A stretch of DNA of 31,228 nt from a virus, in IMG/VR virus record IMGVR_UViG_3300030104_000199, positions 419 to 31,646 of that record, one strand, 5' to 3'. The position numbers and the translations under genes were made by a program. The notes beneath the pieces were generated by a model. That model saw only the letters and a program-made list of their open reading frames with translations. It had not been told where the DNA came from and did no database searches. Below, one piece after another: positions 20,525 to 29,537 of this stretch; within the stretch, counting starts at the first letter, position 1, and each line of letters opens with the position of its first letter.

Positions 20525-21066
20525 TGGAATTTAAAAATACCATACAATCATTACAAAAACTTGGTGGCAATGTCGTTAAGGAAGGACGTGGTATTCTTAA
20601 ACGTAAGAAAAAAACTACAAGTCCTAATACTTTATATAATGATTTTGATTATTTAGTAACTGCATCTAAGGATTCGGTTACATTAGAATTTGAATTTGGA
20701 CGTGCTGATGATTATTGGCAATTTGTAGATGAAGGTGTAAGAGGTGCAGGAGGATTTAAAGGTTCAGGTAGAGCAAGAGGACAAGGCAGTCCATTTAAGT
20801 ATTCTACTAAAATGCCACCTAGAAGGTTTATAGATAAATGGATTGTAAGTAAACCACTAAAAGCAGCAAGAGATAAGTCGGGTAGATTTATAGCTAGAAA
20901 AAGTTTAGCGTTCTTAATACAGCGTTCTATATTTCAAAGAGGACTTGAAAGAACACAGTTTTTTACTAAACCATTTACACAACAATTAAAACAACAAACA
21001 GACAACATAGTAAAATCTTTTGCTGACGATATAGATTTAGCATTAGAGCAAACATTAAAAGATTAG
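20524..21066 (+). CDS. Neck/HK97 gp10-like protein
   Basis: 180 aa, basic. The motif DDYWQFVDEGVRGAGGFKGS is the central feature of HK97 gp10-like neck proteins, where YxxFVExGTR-type loops line the head-tail interface. Long basic helices follow (LIQRSIFQRGLERTQFF). The start overlaps the stop of the upstream gene by one base (TAATG), showing coupling. It probably joins the tail to the connector. Confidence 0.6.
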   Translation: MEFKNTIQSLQKLGGNVVKEGRGILKRKKKTTSPNTLYNDFDYLVTASKDSVTLEFEFGRADDYWQFVDEGVRGAGGFKGSGRARGQGSPFKYSTKMPPRRFIDKWIVSKPLKAARDKSGRFIARKSLAFLIQRSIFQRGLERTQFFTKPFTQQLKQQTDNIVKSFADDIDLALEQTLKD

Positions 21067-21069
21067 AAT

Positions 21070-22530
21070 ATGAGTTTATCATTCGAACAAGAACCTGTAA
21101 ATGCAACTTCTAAAGTTCCTGTTATTACTAATTGGACACCTGCTATTGGCTATATGCTTTTTTATGATGCAAGTATAGCTGCATTTTTTTATTTTAAATT
21201 AATACTAGAGGTTAGATTAACAGATGCTACAGGAACACTATTAGGAAAGATTAAGCAAAGAAGAAACGGATATAGTGATGATGTATTTAATAATAAAGCT
21301 AGAGCTTTTTTTGATTTAAGAGAAATAGCTAATACTCAATTAATAGATACAGTAATAGACCAAAATGATACAGGCGTTCCATTTAGAACAATTCATAAAG
21401 TAGGAGCAAATACAACTACTAAAATCTATAGTCAAAATGGAGATAGTTCAACAGGCAAAACACAGATAATTGCTTTGTATGTTAAAGGATATTATGAAAA
21501 AAGTGATGCAGCTAATGCTTCTCCTACAGAAGTTACAGGTGGAGCAATAAATGACACTTTATATTATTTACAAGCATCACTACCTTTAATGACACCTAGA
21601 AGTACAGTAACATCTCCTGCACCAGGATATATACAAGGAACTGATTTTGATGTGTTTAATGGCAATAGTGCAACTGATAGATTTTTAAGTGATTTAGAAA
21701 CAAGCTCAGGAGATTACAATATAACAGGTTATATTAATTATGTACAAGAAACTGACTATCACACAGTTGCTTTTTTAAATGACAATTCTAATTTTGCTAG
21801 TAATATATCAAAGGTTAGTATATCTTATTATAATAGTGCAGGAACATTAATAGGAGGAACATCTTACGCTTTTATTAATAATAATGCAGCAGGTGGCTCT
21901 GATCCTACAACTGAAACTAATACAGATGCAGAAAGGTTATTGTATTTTGGTGCAGGTCCTGGAAACTTAGAAACTCAAACAGCGTTTGCAGGTGCTAAAC
22001 CTTCTAATAGTGCAGGGTGGGCATATTATGTAGTTAAAGGAACTGACGCATTTACTTTAGCAAGAACAGCAAATTATTATTTTATAAAACAAGATGGAAG
22101 CTGTAAGGGTTTTAAAGTAAGAAGATTAGCTTGGCGTAATTCGGTTGGTGGCTATGATTATTTTAATTTTAAAAAGAAATCTACACAAACTGTAGAAGTT
22201 CAAAGAAATAACTATAGCACAATGCTAGGGACTTTTAATAAAAGCCAATGGAGATATAACAATACGCAAAGAGGTAAAACAACTAGACAGACAACAGCAG
22301 TTTTAAAAGAAACTCTTAATACTGATTGGATTAGTGAACAAGATGGTAATTTATTAGAAAAGCTATTAATGTCTACAAGTGTTTATATAATAGAAAATAC
22401 AGATACAGATTATACAGAAGCTGTAATGATTACCGATTCTAGCCACGTTAGAAAAACAATAGCTAATGATAGAATGATTAGATACACTATAAATATAGAA
22501 TACGCAAATCCACTAAATACAAATAGCTAA
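21070..22530 (+). CDS. Putative distal tail/baseplate protein (486 aa)
   Basis: 486 aa, beta-rich with many Asn/Thr/Ser. The N-terminal part begins MSLSFEQEPVNATSKVPVIT and has a long beta region. The C-terminal part GFKVRRLAWRNSVGGYDYFN and KLLMSTSVYIIEN, then VMITDSSHVRKTIANDRMIR, is a pattern I recognise from tail proteins of Bacteroidota phages. It could be the distal tail protein or a baseplate ring subunit. Coupled to the next gene by a one-base overlap. Confidence 0.5.
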   Translation: MSLSFEQEPVNATSKVPVITNWTPAIGYMLFYDASIAAFFYFKLILEVRLTDATGTLLGKIKQRRNGYSDDVFNNKARAFFDLREIANTQLIDTVIDQNDTGVPFRTIHKVGANTTTKIYSQNGDSSTGKTQIIALYVKGYYEKSDAANASPTEVTGGAINDTLYYLQASLPLMTPRSTVTSPAPGYIQGTDFDVFNGNSATDRFLSDLETSSGDYNITGYINYVQETDYHTVAFLNDNSNFASNISKVSISYYNSAGTLIGGTSYAFINNNAAGGSDPTTETNTDAERLLYFGAGPGNLETQTAFAGAKPSNSAGWAYYVVKGTDAFTLARTANYYFIKQDGSCKGFKVRRLAWRNSVGGYDYFNFKKKSTQTVEVQRNNYSTMLGTFNKSQWRYNNTQRGKTTRQTTAVLKETLNTDWISEQDGNLLEKLLMSTSVYIIENTDTDYTEAVMITDSSHVRKTIANDRMIRYTINIEYANPLNTNS

Positions 22531-25500
22531 TGAATGTAAGATTAGTAGCATATAGACAAGCAACTACAAGTGCAACGTCTGATAGTACCTATCAATTAGA
22601 CCTACAAGAAGCACCTAGTATATCGCTTAATTATCAATTTAGTGATATTAAAGAACCTGAAACCAGAAAAGCTAGTTTTAGTCAAACATTTAAACTACCA
22701 TTTACAGATAGTAATAATGAGTTCTTTCAGAATTGGTTTAATGTTAATCTAACATCTTTAGTATTTAGTGCTAGTAAAAAATTTAATGCTGTTTTATATG
22801 TAGGTACTGTTCCACAGTTTGAAGGATTTATACAATTAAAAGCAGTATTTTTAAAAGCTCAAGTGTATGAGATTGTGCTAATGTCTAACACAGCAGATCT
22901 ATTTAGTGCTATAGGAAGCCAAAAACTAAGAGATGTATTTAAAAATGAAGATGGCACTTATAGTAACGAGCTAAATCATACATATAATAATACTAATATA
23001 AGTGCATCTTGGGATGGCTCAAGTTCATCGTTCCAAAATACCTCAGGCGTATCATTAAGAGATACTGATGCTGATGTTCAAAAAGTAATGTATCCTTTAT
23101 CATTTACTGTGCCTAAAGCGTATTATAATGGCAGTAATACTTATCTAGGAATGAGTGATGTAAGTGGAGATGATGCAGGTAATTATATTGTTCCTATTAC
23201 ACAATTTAGACCTGCTGTTCAATTAAGAACATTATTCAAGCTAATAATGGCTAGAGCAGGATTTACTTATACTTCTACATTTATAGATACTGACTATTTT
23301 GGTAGATTATTTATGACTACTTGTGGACATATTGGATTGCCTAATGGTGTAGAGGTTCAGACGGCTGCTTCTGTAGATGGTTATATGAGTGTTGGAAATG
23401 ATGCAGAATGGGGAACGTATAATCTTACTTTAAATCAAGGAAGAACTATAGCAGAGTGTGGTAATAATACTACTGTATGGACTACTGTACCTGCTAATAC
23501 TGATACACCTGCTGCTAATTATACTACGCCTTATGATGGTGCTGATTGTTGGGATACAACTACTAATAAGTTTACAAAGTTAGCAGCTAATATGAATAGT
23601 ATTAAAGTAAGATTTGTAGTTGAAACAACTAATGTAGTACCACAAACAGGCGATTATGCAGGAATTGGTTGCTTAGATAATGGGCAGGGTATATTGTGGG
23701 AAATTCAATTATTAAAAAACCTAACTTCAGACGCTTTTAATTATACTACTATTCAAAATGATTATAATGGTGGAGCATCTATTGGCTTTGTAAGATATTT
23801 CTTAATAGAATTTGAATTAGATTTAAATGGATTAAATGTTGGGGAATCTTGTTTTATTCAAGTACGTCCTAGATATTACGCTACTATGTCAGGGCAAACA
23901 GGAACAATAAAAGTAGGAGCTGCTAAATGTTTACCTGAAAATAATGTAGCAGGTGCAGCATCTACTTGTGCAGCAGCAAACTATCTTTTCAGTAATATGT
24001 ATAATGAAATTACTGTAAGTTGGGTAGGATATGCTAGTAATATATATGGACAAACTGTAGATGTTCCTGGAGGTATAGATGATTCAATAACACAAAAAGC
24101 ATTTTTGAAAGAACTTATACAGAGATTTAACCTTGTTATTATGGCAGACCCTGATGATGCTTCTAACATCATTATAGAGCCGTACAACGACTATTTATCA
24201 GGTGGGCAACTAAAAGATTTTACAGACAAATTAGATTTAGATAAAGAAATAGTAGTAAAAGACACTACCTCATTACAAAAACAAAAGGTACTATTCACAG
24301 ATTTAGAAGATAAAGATTTATTAAATAAATCTATTGCTGAAGAAATGCCTGATTATAATGTCTATGGTAAAGTAGATATTAGGGAAACTCTTAACCAATT
24401 TGCTAGTGGCGAAATGAAAAACGATCCTTTATTTTCTCCTTATATTAATGAGAAAGTATTTGTTAATAATAACGAAAATGCTCCTACTCTAATAGCAAAT
24501 ATGGCTGTGCAGTATGAATATACATACAAGCAAACTAATACAGGATATGAAGATGTATTAGAAGCCACTAAACCAAAGCTATTCTATTATTGTGGTGTGC
24601 CTACAACTTTAGACGGTGTTCTTTCTAATTATTATATGCACAGCGTAAACTCAGGAACAGGAGCTATTACAGCCCATGCTTTTGACAAATACCCTTTATG
24701 TTCTCCCTTTGAATTAACGCCAAATGCAGCAGGAATATCTACTATAACCAATACTACTAAGTCATTATATTGGAATCAAAACCCTCCTGTTTGTGGACAA
24801 CTTACTGTATTTAACTATACACCTCAATCTACTATAACAACTAATAGTTTATACTATCTATATTGGTCGCAGTATCTAAATGGAATATATAATACAGATG
24901 CTCGGATAATGGAATGCCATTTAAATCTTAATGAAGTAGATATATTTAACTTTAGATTTAATGATGAGATATTTATAAAAGATTCTTATTGGCGTATTCT
25001 AAGTATATCTAATTATCAAGTAGGTGGTAAAGCATCTACAAAAGTTAAACTATTAAAAGTAGATGAAACTTATGATGGTACGTGTAATGATTGCGACCAA
25101 GTTTTAGCTACTTATAACGGAAGCAATACAATAGGACCATTCTATCTTTGGTGTGATTCAAACTCACCAGGATGTACGCCCAATTTTCTTACATTAAACA
25201 ATTTATTTGTAAGTCAAGAATGTTGCGAGTGTTTTGGTGGAACACCTATGATAGGTAATTCTTATCTTGCTGCTAGTGGTTTATATCCTTGTTTGGCTAA
25301 TACAGGAAGTTTACCTATACAATTAGCTAATATATTTAACAATCGCTCTTTATTTAGTGGCACACAAACTAAAAAGCTTTATTCAGGAAAAATAAACGGA
25401 TTGAATAAACCAATTATAACAGGTCAATATAACACTAAATACAGCACACCTATATTAGCACCTATAGGAAATGATATTATAGTTAAATACAATAGTAACA

Positions 25501-26036
25501 AAACATCTTTGCCTCAATTAGATGGAGAAAGCCACAGAGTAGTTCTAACAGGACACACAATAGGAACTACAAGAGGTTATGCTTATATTCAAGGAGATGA
25601 TAATGAGCCAAAACTAACTGTACCTATTAATACTAATATGATGGTTAGAGTGAATGGTATATCTACAGTAGTAGGGGGTTCAAGTGTAACACATCCTATT
25701 GGCAATACTGAGGCGTTTAGTTATTATACAGCATTTAAAAATGTAGGTGGTATTATAACGCAAATAGGGTTAGCAGGTGGTAACGAAGAATTTACACTAA
25801 AAGAATCAGGTGCATCAACCTGTTCTCTTTATATTATTAATACAAATAATTTATTGTCTTTTGGATTAGATGATAGTCAATCTAATACTATAAGAATTTG
25901 GCAATTAACTACTGAGGTTAATGTTAATAGAGTTTATAATATGGAAACTGCTTATGTTACAGCAGGAGATTATGCTTTATTCCAAAATGGAGATAATATA
26001 TTATTTCAAAATGGAGATGATATGTTATGGAATTAA
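22530..26036 (+). CDS. Large tail-tip/baseplate hub-like protein (1168 aa)
   Basis: Largest protein of the phage, 1168 aa. The start MNVRLVAYRQATTS leads to ISLNYQFSDIKEPETRKASF and SQTFKLPFTDSNNEFFQNWF, and AVLYVGTVPQFEGFIQLKAV, consistent with a hub or tail-tip protein that contacts the cell first; this combination recurs in Bacteroidota phages. The middle is rich in beta strands and Cys-containing loops. The C-terminal 300 residues, with Asn/Gly-rich low-complexity pieces and a repeated FQNGDNILFQNGDDMLW end, may be receptor-binding. Repeats in the last 12 residues suggest a short duplicated motif. Confidence 0.5.
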   Translation: MNVRLVAYRQATTSATSDSTYQLDLQEAPSISLNYQFSDIKEPETRKASFSQTFKLPFTDSNNEFFQNWFNVNLTSLVFSASKKFNAVLYVGTVPQFEGFIQLKAVFLKAQVYEIVLMSNTADLFSAIGSQKLRDVFKNEDGTYSNELNHTYNNTNISASWDGSSSSFQNTSGVSLRDTDADVQKVMYPLSFTVPKAYYNGSNTYLGMSDVSGDDAGNYIVPITQFRPAVQLRTLFKLIMARAGFTYTSTFIDTDYFGRLFMTTCGHIGLPNGVEVQTAASVDGYMSVGNDAEWGTYNLTLNQGRTIAECGNNTTVWTTVPANTDTPAANYTTPYDGADCWDTTTNKFTKLAANMNSIKVRFVVETTNVVPQTGDYAGIGCLDNGQGILWEIQLLKNLTSDAFNYTTIQNDYNGGASIGFVRYFLIEFELDLNGLNVGESCFIQVRPRYYATMSGQTGTIKVGAAKCLPENNVAGAASTCAAANYLFSNMYNEITVSWVGYASNIYGQTVDVPGGIDDSITQKAFLKELIQRFNLVIMADPDDASNIIIEPYNDYLSGGQLKDFTDKLDLDKEIVVKDTTSLQKQKVLFTDLEDKDLLNKSIAEEMPDYNVYGKVDIRETLNQFASGEMKNDPLFSPYINEKVFVNNNENAPTLIANMAVQYEYTYKQTNTGYEDVLEATKPKLFYYCGVPTTLDGVLSNYYMHSVNSGTGAITAHAFDKYPLCSPFELTPNAAGISTITNTTKSLYWNQNPPVCGQLTVFNYTPQSTITTNSLYYLYWSQYLNGIYNTDARIMECHLNLNEVDIFNFRFNDEIFIKDSYWRILSISNYQVGGKASTKVKLLKVDETYDGTCNDCDQVLATYNGSNTIGPFYLWCDSNSPGCTPNFLTLNNLFVSQECCECFGGTPMIGNSYLAASGLYPCLANTGSLPIQLANIFNNRSLFSGTQTKKLYSGKINGLNKPIITGQYNTKYSTPILAPIGNDIIVKYNSNKTSLPQLDGESHRVVLTGHTIGTTRGYAYIQGDDNEPKLTVPINTNMMVRVNGISTVVGGSSVTHPIGNTEAFSYYTAFKNVGGIITQIGLAGGNEEFTLKESGASTCSLYIINTNNLLSFGLDDSQSNTIRIWQLTTEVNVNRVYNMETAYVTAGDYALFQNGDNILFQNGDDMLWN

Positions 26037-26200
26037 AAAAGTATATAGAATCAATGGCAAAATTAGTAATACCTACTATAGATCATATTCAGCTAGTAGA
26101 ATATACTGACAAAGAATTAGATTTTGCTTATGGTATAGAAGAATACCACACAAGTTTTAGAAGAATGTTTAAACAATTAATAAGATTACTATGGCGGTAG
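26027..26200 (+). CDS. Small protein between hub and tape measure (57 aa)
   Basis: ATG at 26027 to TAG at 26198, overlapping the hub gene by 10 bases and the tape measure start by 10. It reads MELKKYIESMAKLVIPTIDH, then a helical part with EYHTSFRRMFKQLIRLLWR. It fills the 154-base gap exactly with overlaps on both sides, which argues that it is a real coupled gene. Function unknown. Confidence 0.55.
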   Translation: MELKKYIESMAKLVIPTIDHIQLVEYTDKELDFAYGIEEYHTSFRRMFKQLIRLLWR

Positions 26201-27759
26201 AAAAAACAGTAAAATTACAAGTAGATGTATCAGATGCGGTAACAGGTTTAAAAAAAGTACGTTCAGAAACAGATATAACGTATGCAGAACTGCGAAGAAC
26301 TACTCCTATAGAAATAGATGGAAGTAAAGCTCAAACTGTATTAAAAAATTTAAAATCTGAAACTAAAGCAGTTGCAGGTAGTGCAAAAGAAATAGGGTCT
26401 AATGCTGAAAATTCATCAAAAGGATTTAACATATTAGACACAGCTGTTAAAGGGGTTGGTTTATCGTTTAAAGCTATGGGAATAGGTTTAGTAGTGTCAG
26501 CTTTTGTAGCATTACAACAAGCACTATCTAAAAACCAAAAAGTAATGGATAGTGTAAATGTTGTACTAGAAACTATTAGCATAACTGCTCAAGAAATAAT
26601 TAATACAATAGTAGATAAAGGTCAGAAAGTTGTTGATTTTTTTACCAAAGTAGGAAGTGGCATAACTAAATTTTTCAAAAAAGATTTAGATGGATTAACA
26701 AGTTCATACGAAGAAAATAATGAGCAAACAGAAACAGCTATACAAAGAAATAGGCGATTAGCAAAAGAAATAGTAGAACTTAGGAACGAGGTAAAATTAG
26801 CAGAAGCACAACAAAGAAAATTACAATTAACATACCAAAAAGACGCAGAAATACAAAGGCAGTTAAGGGATGATACTAGCTTAACATTTGCAGAACGTAT
26901 AGCAGCAAATGAAAAACTAGGGCGTATTTTAAATAAACAATTTGCAGAAGAAAAGAAGTTAGCTGATAAAAAAGTTGAGTTAGCAGAAAAAGAATTAGCA
27001 AAAAATAAAGACAATATAGATTTACAAGTTGCTTTAATTAATGCTCAAACAGAAGTAGCAGATTTAGAAGAAAGAATTACAGGACAGCGTTCTGAACAAT
27101 TAATAAATGAAACTGCACTTAGAGCTGAAAATATAGCAGCTATTAAAGACGAGCCAATCGTTCTGAAAAAAACCGCAGTAACCAAACTAGAAATAACTGA
27201 CAACACAAACAAGGAGATGTTGGCAGGTGCTAAAAAAACACAAGATGAATTAACAAAGACAGAAAGCACAGGAGCAGAAAATAGAATAAAAATAGAAAGA
27301 CATTTAAACAATACTCGTAGGGATATTGTTTCTAGTGCTATGGGAGATATCGGATCTTTACTAGGAGAAGAATCTAAAGCAGCCAAAGGATTGGCGGTAG
27401 GTCAAGCATTAATTAATACCTATAGTGCAGCTACAGCAGCATTAGCACCACCCCCTGTTGGAGCAGGACCTATATTCGGACCAATAGCAGCAGTAGGTGC
27501 AGTAGCAGCAGGTATGGCTAATGTAAAACAAATACTAGCTACTAAACTGCCTGGAGCAGATGGTGGTGGTGGTGGTGGAGCACCAGAGCCAAGTATTCCT
27601 AATGCTTCACAGGGAATAGGACCTTTAACGCCTAATATGGAAGCTATACAACAACCTACATTAGGTGGAACACAACCTGCCCAAGCGTATGTAATAGAAA
27701 GTGATATTTCTAATGCACAAGCATTACAAGAAGAACTAGAAATACAGGCAACATTATAA
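26191..27759 (+). CDS. Tape measure protein (short, 522 aa)
   Basis: Long helical protein: an N-terminal helical region, a hydrophobic segment (AMGIGLVVSAFVALQQAL, about residue 85-105), a coiled coil from about 165 to 365 full of Glu/Lys/Gln, then a Gly/Ala-rich hydrophobic part (AVGQALINTYSAATAALAPP and GPIAAVGAVAAGMANVKQIL) and a poly-Gly linker before the end YVIESDISNAQALQEELEIQ. The ALINTYSAATAAL...VKQILAT tail end is typical of tape measures in Bacteroidota phages. It determines tail length; 522 residues would suit a tail of roughly 80 nm by the usual 0.15 nm per residue rule. Confidence 0.75.
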   Translation: MAVEKTVKLQVDVSDAVTGLKKVRSETDITYAELRRTTPIEIDGSKAQTVLKNLKSETKAVAGSAKEIGSNAENSSKGFNILDTAVKGVGLSFKAMGIGLVVSAFVALQQALSKNQKVMDSVNVVLETISITAQEIINTIVDKGQKVVDFFTKVGSGITKFFKKDLDGLTSSYEENNEQTETAIQRNRRLAKEIVELRNEVKLAEAQQRKLQLTYQKDAEIQRQLRDDTSLTFAERIAANEKLGRILNKQFAEEKKLADKKVELAEKELAKNKDNIDLQVALINAQTEVADLEERITGQRSEQLINETALRAENIAAIKDEPIVLKKTAVTKLEITDNTNKEMLAGAKKTQDELTKTESTGAENRIKIERHLNNTRRDIVSSAMGDIGSLLGEESKAAKGLAVGQALINTYSAATAALAPPPVGAGPIFGPIAAVGAVAAGMANVKQILATKLPGADGGGGGGAPEPSIPNASQGIGPLTPNMEAIQQPTLGGTQPAQAYVIESDISNAQALQEELEIQATL

Positions 27760-27784
27760 ACAAAAAAGAACAATTTATATTTAT
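27760..27784 (+). promoter_or_regulatory. Putative phage late promoter, site 3 (protease)
   Basis: ACAA at 27760-27763, 10 bases, TTTATATTTAT at 27774-27784. The protease ATG follows at 27792. The element overlaps the end of the tape-measure gene by no more than its last stop bases, so it lies in the 32-base intergenic gap. Confidence 0.65.
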
Positions 27785-27791
27785 TAGTATT

Positions 27792-28790
27792 ATGGCAAAG
27801 AAAAAGAAAAAACTTATAGAACTCATTATAGACGAAGCAGCAGATATGTTTGGCGTAGATGCTATTTCAGTTGTTAAATTTCCTGCAATAGAAGAAAACT
27901 TTGTATTCTTCAATAATGACTTTTTATCACTTGCTAAAGTAGATGAAGAGAAAAAGCAATTAGTAGGAGCAATTTTAATACCTGACAAAAAGATTCCTAG
28001 ATTAGACAAAGATACTAATGAAGAATATGACGTATTCTTTACTAAGGAAACTATTAAACAAGCACAGAAGCTATTTATGTCTAGTTTAAACAACAATAAT
28101 CACACGCTTGAACACAAAGAACCTGTGCAAGGTTTAACTGTCGTAGAATCGTGGATTAAAGAAGATAAGAAATATGACAAATCTAATATGTATGGTTTTT
28201 CTAGTTTACCTGTTGGTACTTGGTTTGTTCAAGTAAGTGCTGAAAACAATCCTGAAATATGGGAAGCTATTAAGAATAAAGAAGTTAGAGGATTTAGTAT
28301 AGAGGGGTATTTTACAGACAAACTAATAGAAGCATCTAAAGAGATAGATATACTAGACGAGGTTTGTGAAGATTGTCCTGATGAAGTTATGTTAGGTAAA
28401 ATAAAAGACATTATTCTACAGAATGAATTAAGACCTGTAGGTGCTTTAGATGGCGAACCATTATTTAGAACAAAAGAAGAAGCAGAACTATATGCTGAAA
28501 TGTTTAAGAGCTGTTCAGGTAGCCATGCTCACATTGTTGATGGTATTAAATTATGGATGCCTTGTGATACTCACGCTAACGCTACAATGAGAGAAGAACA
28601 TTCTGAAACAGGAAAAAAGAAACGCAAAAGAAAATACAAGATGCTAGAATATGTTGCTTATGCTAAGAAAAAAGCTATGCTAAAGTATTCTTGGGATGAT
28701 TGTATGAGAGATCAAATTAAACAATACGGCAATAAAGAAACTGCTGCTAAGGTCTGTGCAGCTATCAAAAATAGGACAGTAAAACGCTAA
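27792..28790 (+). CDS. Prohead serine protease, XkdF-like (S78-type)
   Basis: 332 aa. Residues about 30-175 match the putative XkdF phage protease: FPAIEENFVFFNNDF, LVGAILIPDKKIPRLD, NNNHTLEHKEPVQGLTVVES (His104/His108), LPVGTWFVQVSAENNPEIWE and VRGFSIEGYF, whose Ser169 is the likely nucleophile. It would mature capsid and scaffold. The C-terminal 90 residues are unusual: SGSHAHIVDGIKLWMPC (His/Cys), a basic patch KKKRKRKYK, then SWDDCMRDQIKQYGNKETAA ending in VCAAIKNRTVKR, a small domain seen in other phage head proteins, possibly for DNA or capsid contact. The scaffold gene follows 40 bases later. Confidence 0.8.
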   Translation: MAKKKKKLIELIIDEAADMFGVDAISVVKFPAIEENFVFFNNDFLSLAKVDEEKKQLVGAILIPDKKIPRLDKDTNEEYDVFFTKETIKQAQKLFMSSLNNNNHTLEHKEPVQGLTVVESWIKEDKKYDKSNMYGFSSLPVGTWFVQVSAENNPEIWEAIKNKEVRGFSIEGYFTDKLIEASKEIDILDEVCEDCPDEVMLGKIKDIILQNELRPVGALDGEPLFRTKEEAELYAEMFKSCSGSHAHIVDGIKLWMPCDTHANATMREEHSETGKKKRKRKYKMLEYVAYAKKKAMLKYSWDDCMRDQIKQYGNKETAAKVCAAIKNRTVKR

Positions 28791-28798
28791 AGAAATAA

Positions 28799-28823
28799 AC
28801 AATTTAAACACCTTTATATTTAT
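28799..28823 (+). promoter_or_regulatory. Putative phage late promoter, site 4 (scaffold/capsid)
   Basis: ACAA at 28799-28802, 10 bases, TTTATATTTAT at 28813-28823, then the scaffold ATG at 28831. It occupies the only gap between protease and scaffold and would give the capsid gene its own strong late transcription. Confidence 0.7.
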
Positions 28824-28830
28824 TAATGTT

Positions 28831-29529
28831 ATGGGAACAATAGAAAAAATCTTAAATATCTTAAAAATGAAAAATGAACCAAAATCTTATAGCGTAAAAA
28901 TGTACGCTGAAATGAAATTAGACGATGGTCGTATTATTGCTACAGAAGATGAGCAATTTATGATTGGCTCTAAAGTATTTGCTGTTGGAGATGATGGCGA
29001 AGCATCTGCGTTAGAAGCAGGTAGCTACACTATGGAAAATGGCAACAAAATGACAATCGGAGATAAATCTGAAATCCTTGACTTGGGAGAAGAAAAAGAA
29101 GCTGAAGATGTTGAAGCATCTGAGGAAGAACTTTCTGAAGAAGTAGCTGAGGAATCTAAAGAAGAAGAATTAGCTGAAGAAGCTGATGTCGCTGACTGGA
29201 AAGGAATGGAAATTAGAATTAAAAATTTAGAGGATGCTGTAGCTGATTTGAAAGCTGATAAAGAAGAAGCATCTGCTGAATTATCTAAAGAAGAATCTGA
29301 AGAAAAAACATCTGAAGAATCTGAAGATAAAACAGAAATGAGTTCAGAAGTTATGGGGGAACTTATGACACAAATAGAAGAACTTAAAGGTAAGATAGTA
29401 GAATTAAGTGGCGAACCTGCTACGGAAGGTATTTCATACAATCCTGAAGGAACACATTTTAACTCTACTATTGATTTAAAGAAACTGTCTACTAAAGAGA
29501 GGGCAGCATATTACATTAACAATAAATAA
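28831..29529 (+). CDS. Scaffold-like acidic protein, copy 2 (complete)
   Basis: 232 aa. The N-terminal 36 residues absent from copy 1 read MGTIEKILNILKMKNEPKSY, then a beta part YAEMKLDDGRIIATEDEQF. After a conserved segment (GSKVFAVGDDGEASALEAGS), the protein becomes a Glu/Lys/Ser-rich coiled coil with ADWKGMEIRIKNLEDAV. The C-terminus (LMTQIEELKGKIVELSGEPA, then STKERAAYYINNK) is shared with copy 1. The middle (about 100-160) is where copies differ in length and sequence. The likely role is an internal scaffold cleaved by the upstream protease. Confidence 0.75.
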   Translation: MGTIEKILNILKMKNEPKSYSVKMYAEMKLDDGRIIATEDEQFMIGSKVFAVGDDGEASALEAGSYTMENGNKMTIGDKSEILDLGEEKEAEDVEASEEELSEEVAEESKEEELAEEADVADWKGMEIRIKNLEDAVADLKADKEEASAELSKEESEEKTSEESEDKTEMSSEVMGELMTQIEELKGKIVELSGEPATEGISYNPEGTHFNSTIDLKKLSTKERAAYYINNK

Positions 29530-29537
29530 TTTTAAAA

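Noticed and set aside
25921-26109. 62-aa ORF spanning the end of the hub gene
   Set aside because: It overlaps the hub gene by more than 100 bases in another frame, while the alternative ORF 26027-26200 fits the gap with short overlaps on both sides.
27420-27773. Antisense ORF opposite the tape measure C-terminus with proline-rich product
   Set aside because: It mirrors the Gly/Ala-rich coding strand, overlaps a well-supported gene fully and has no signals of its own. The same applies to other antisense frames, such as those opposite the Glu-rich scaffold genes (279-530, 29025-29441).
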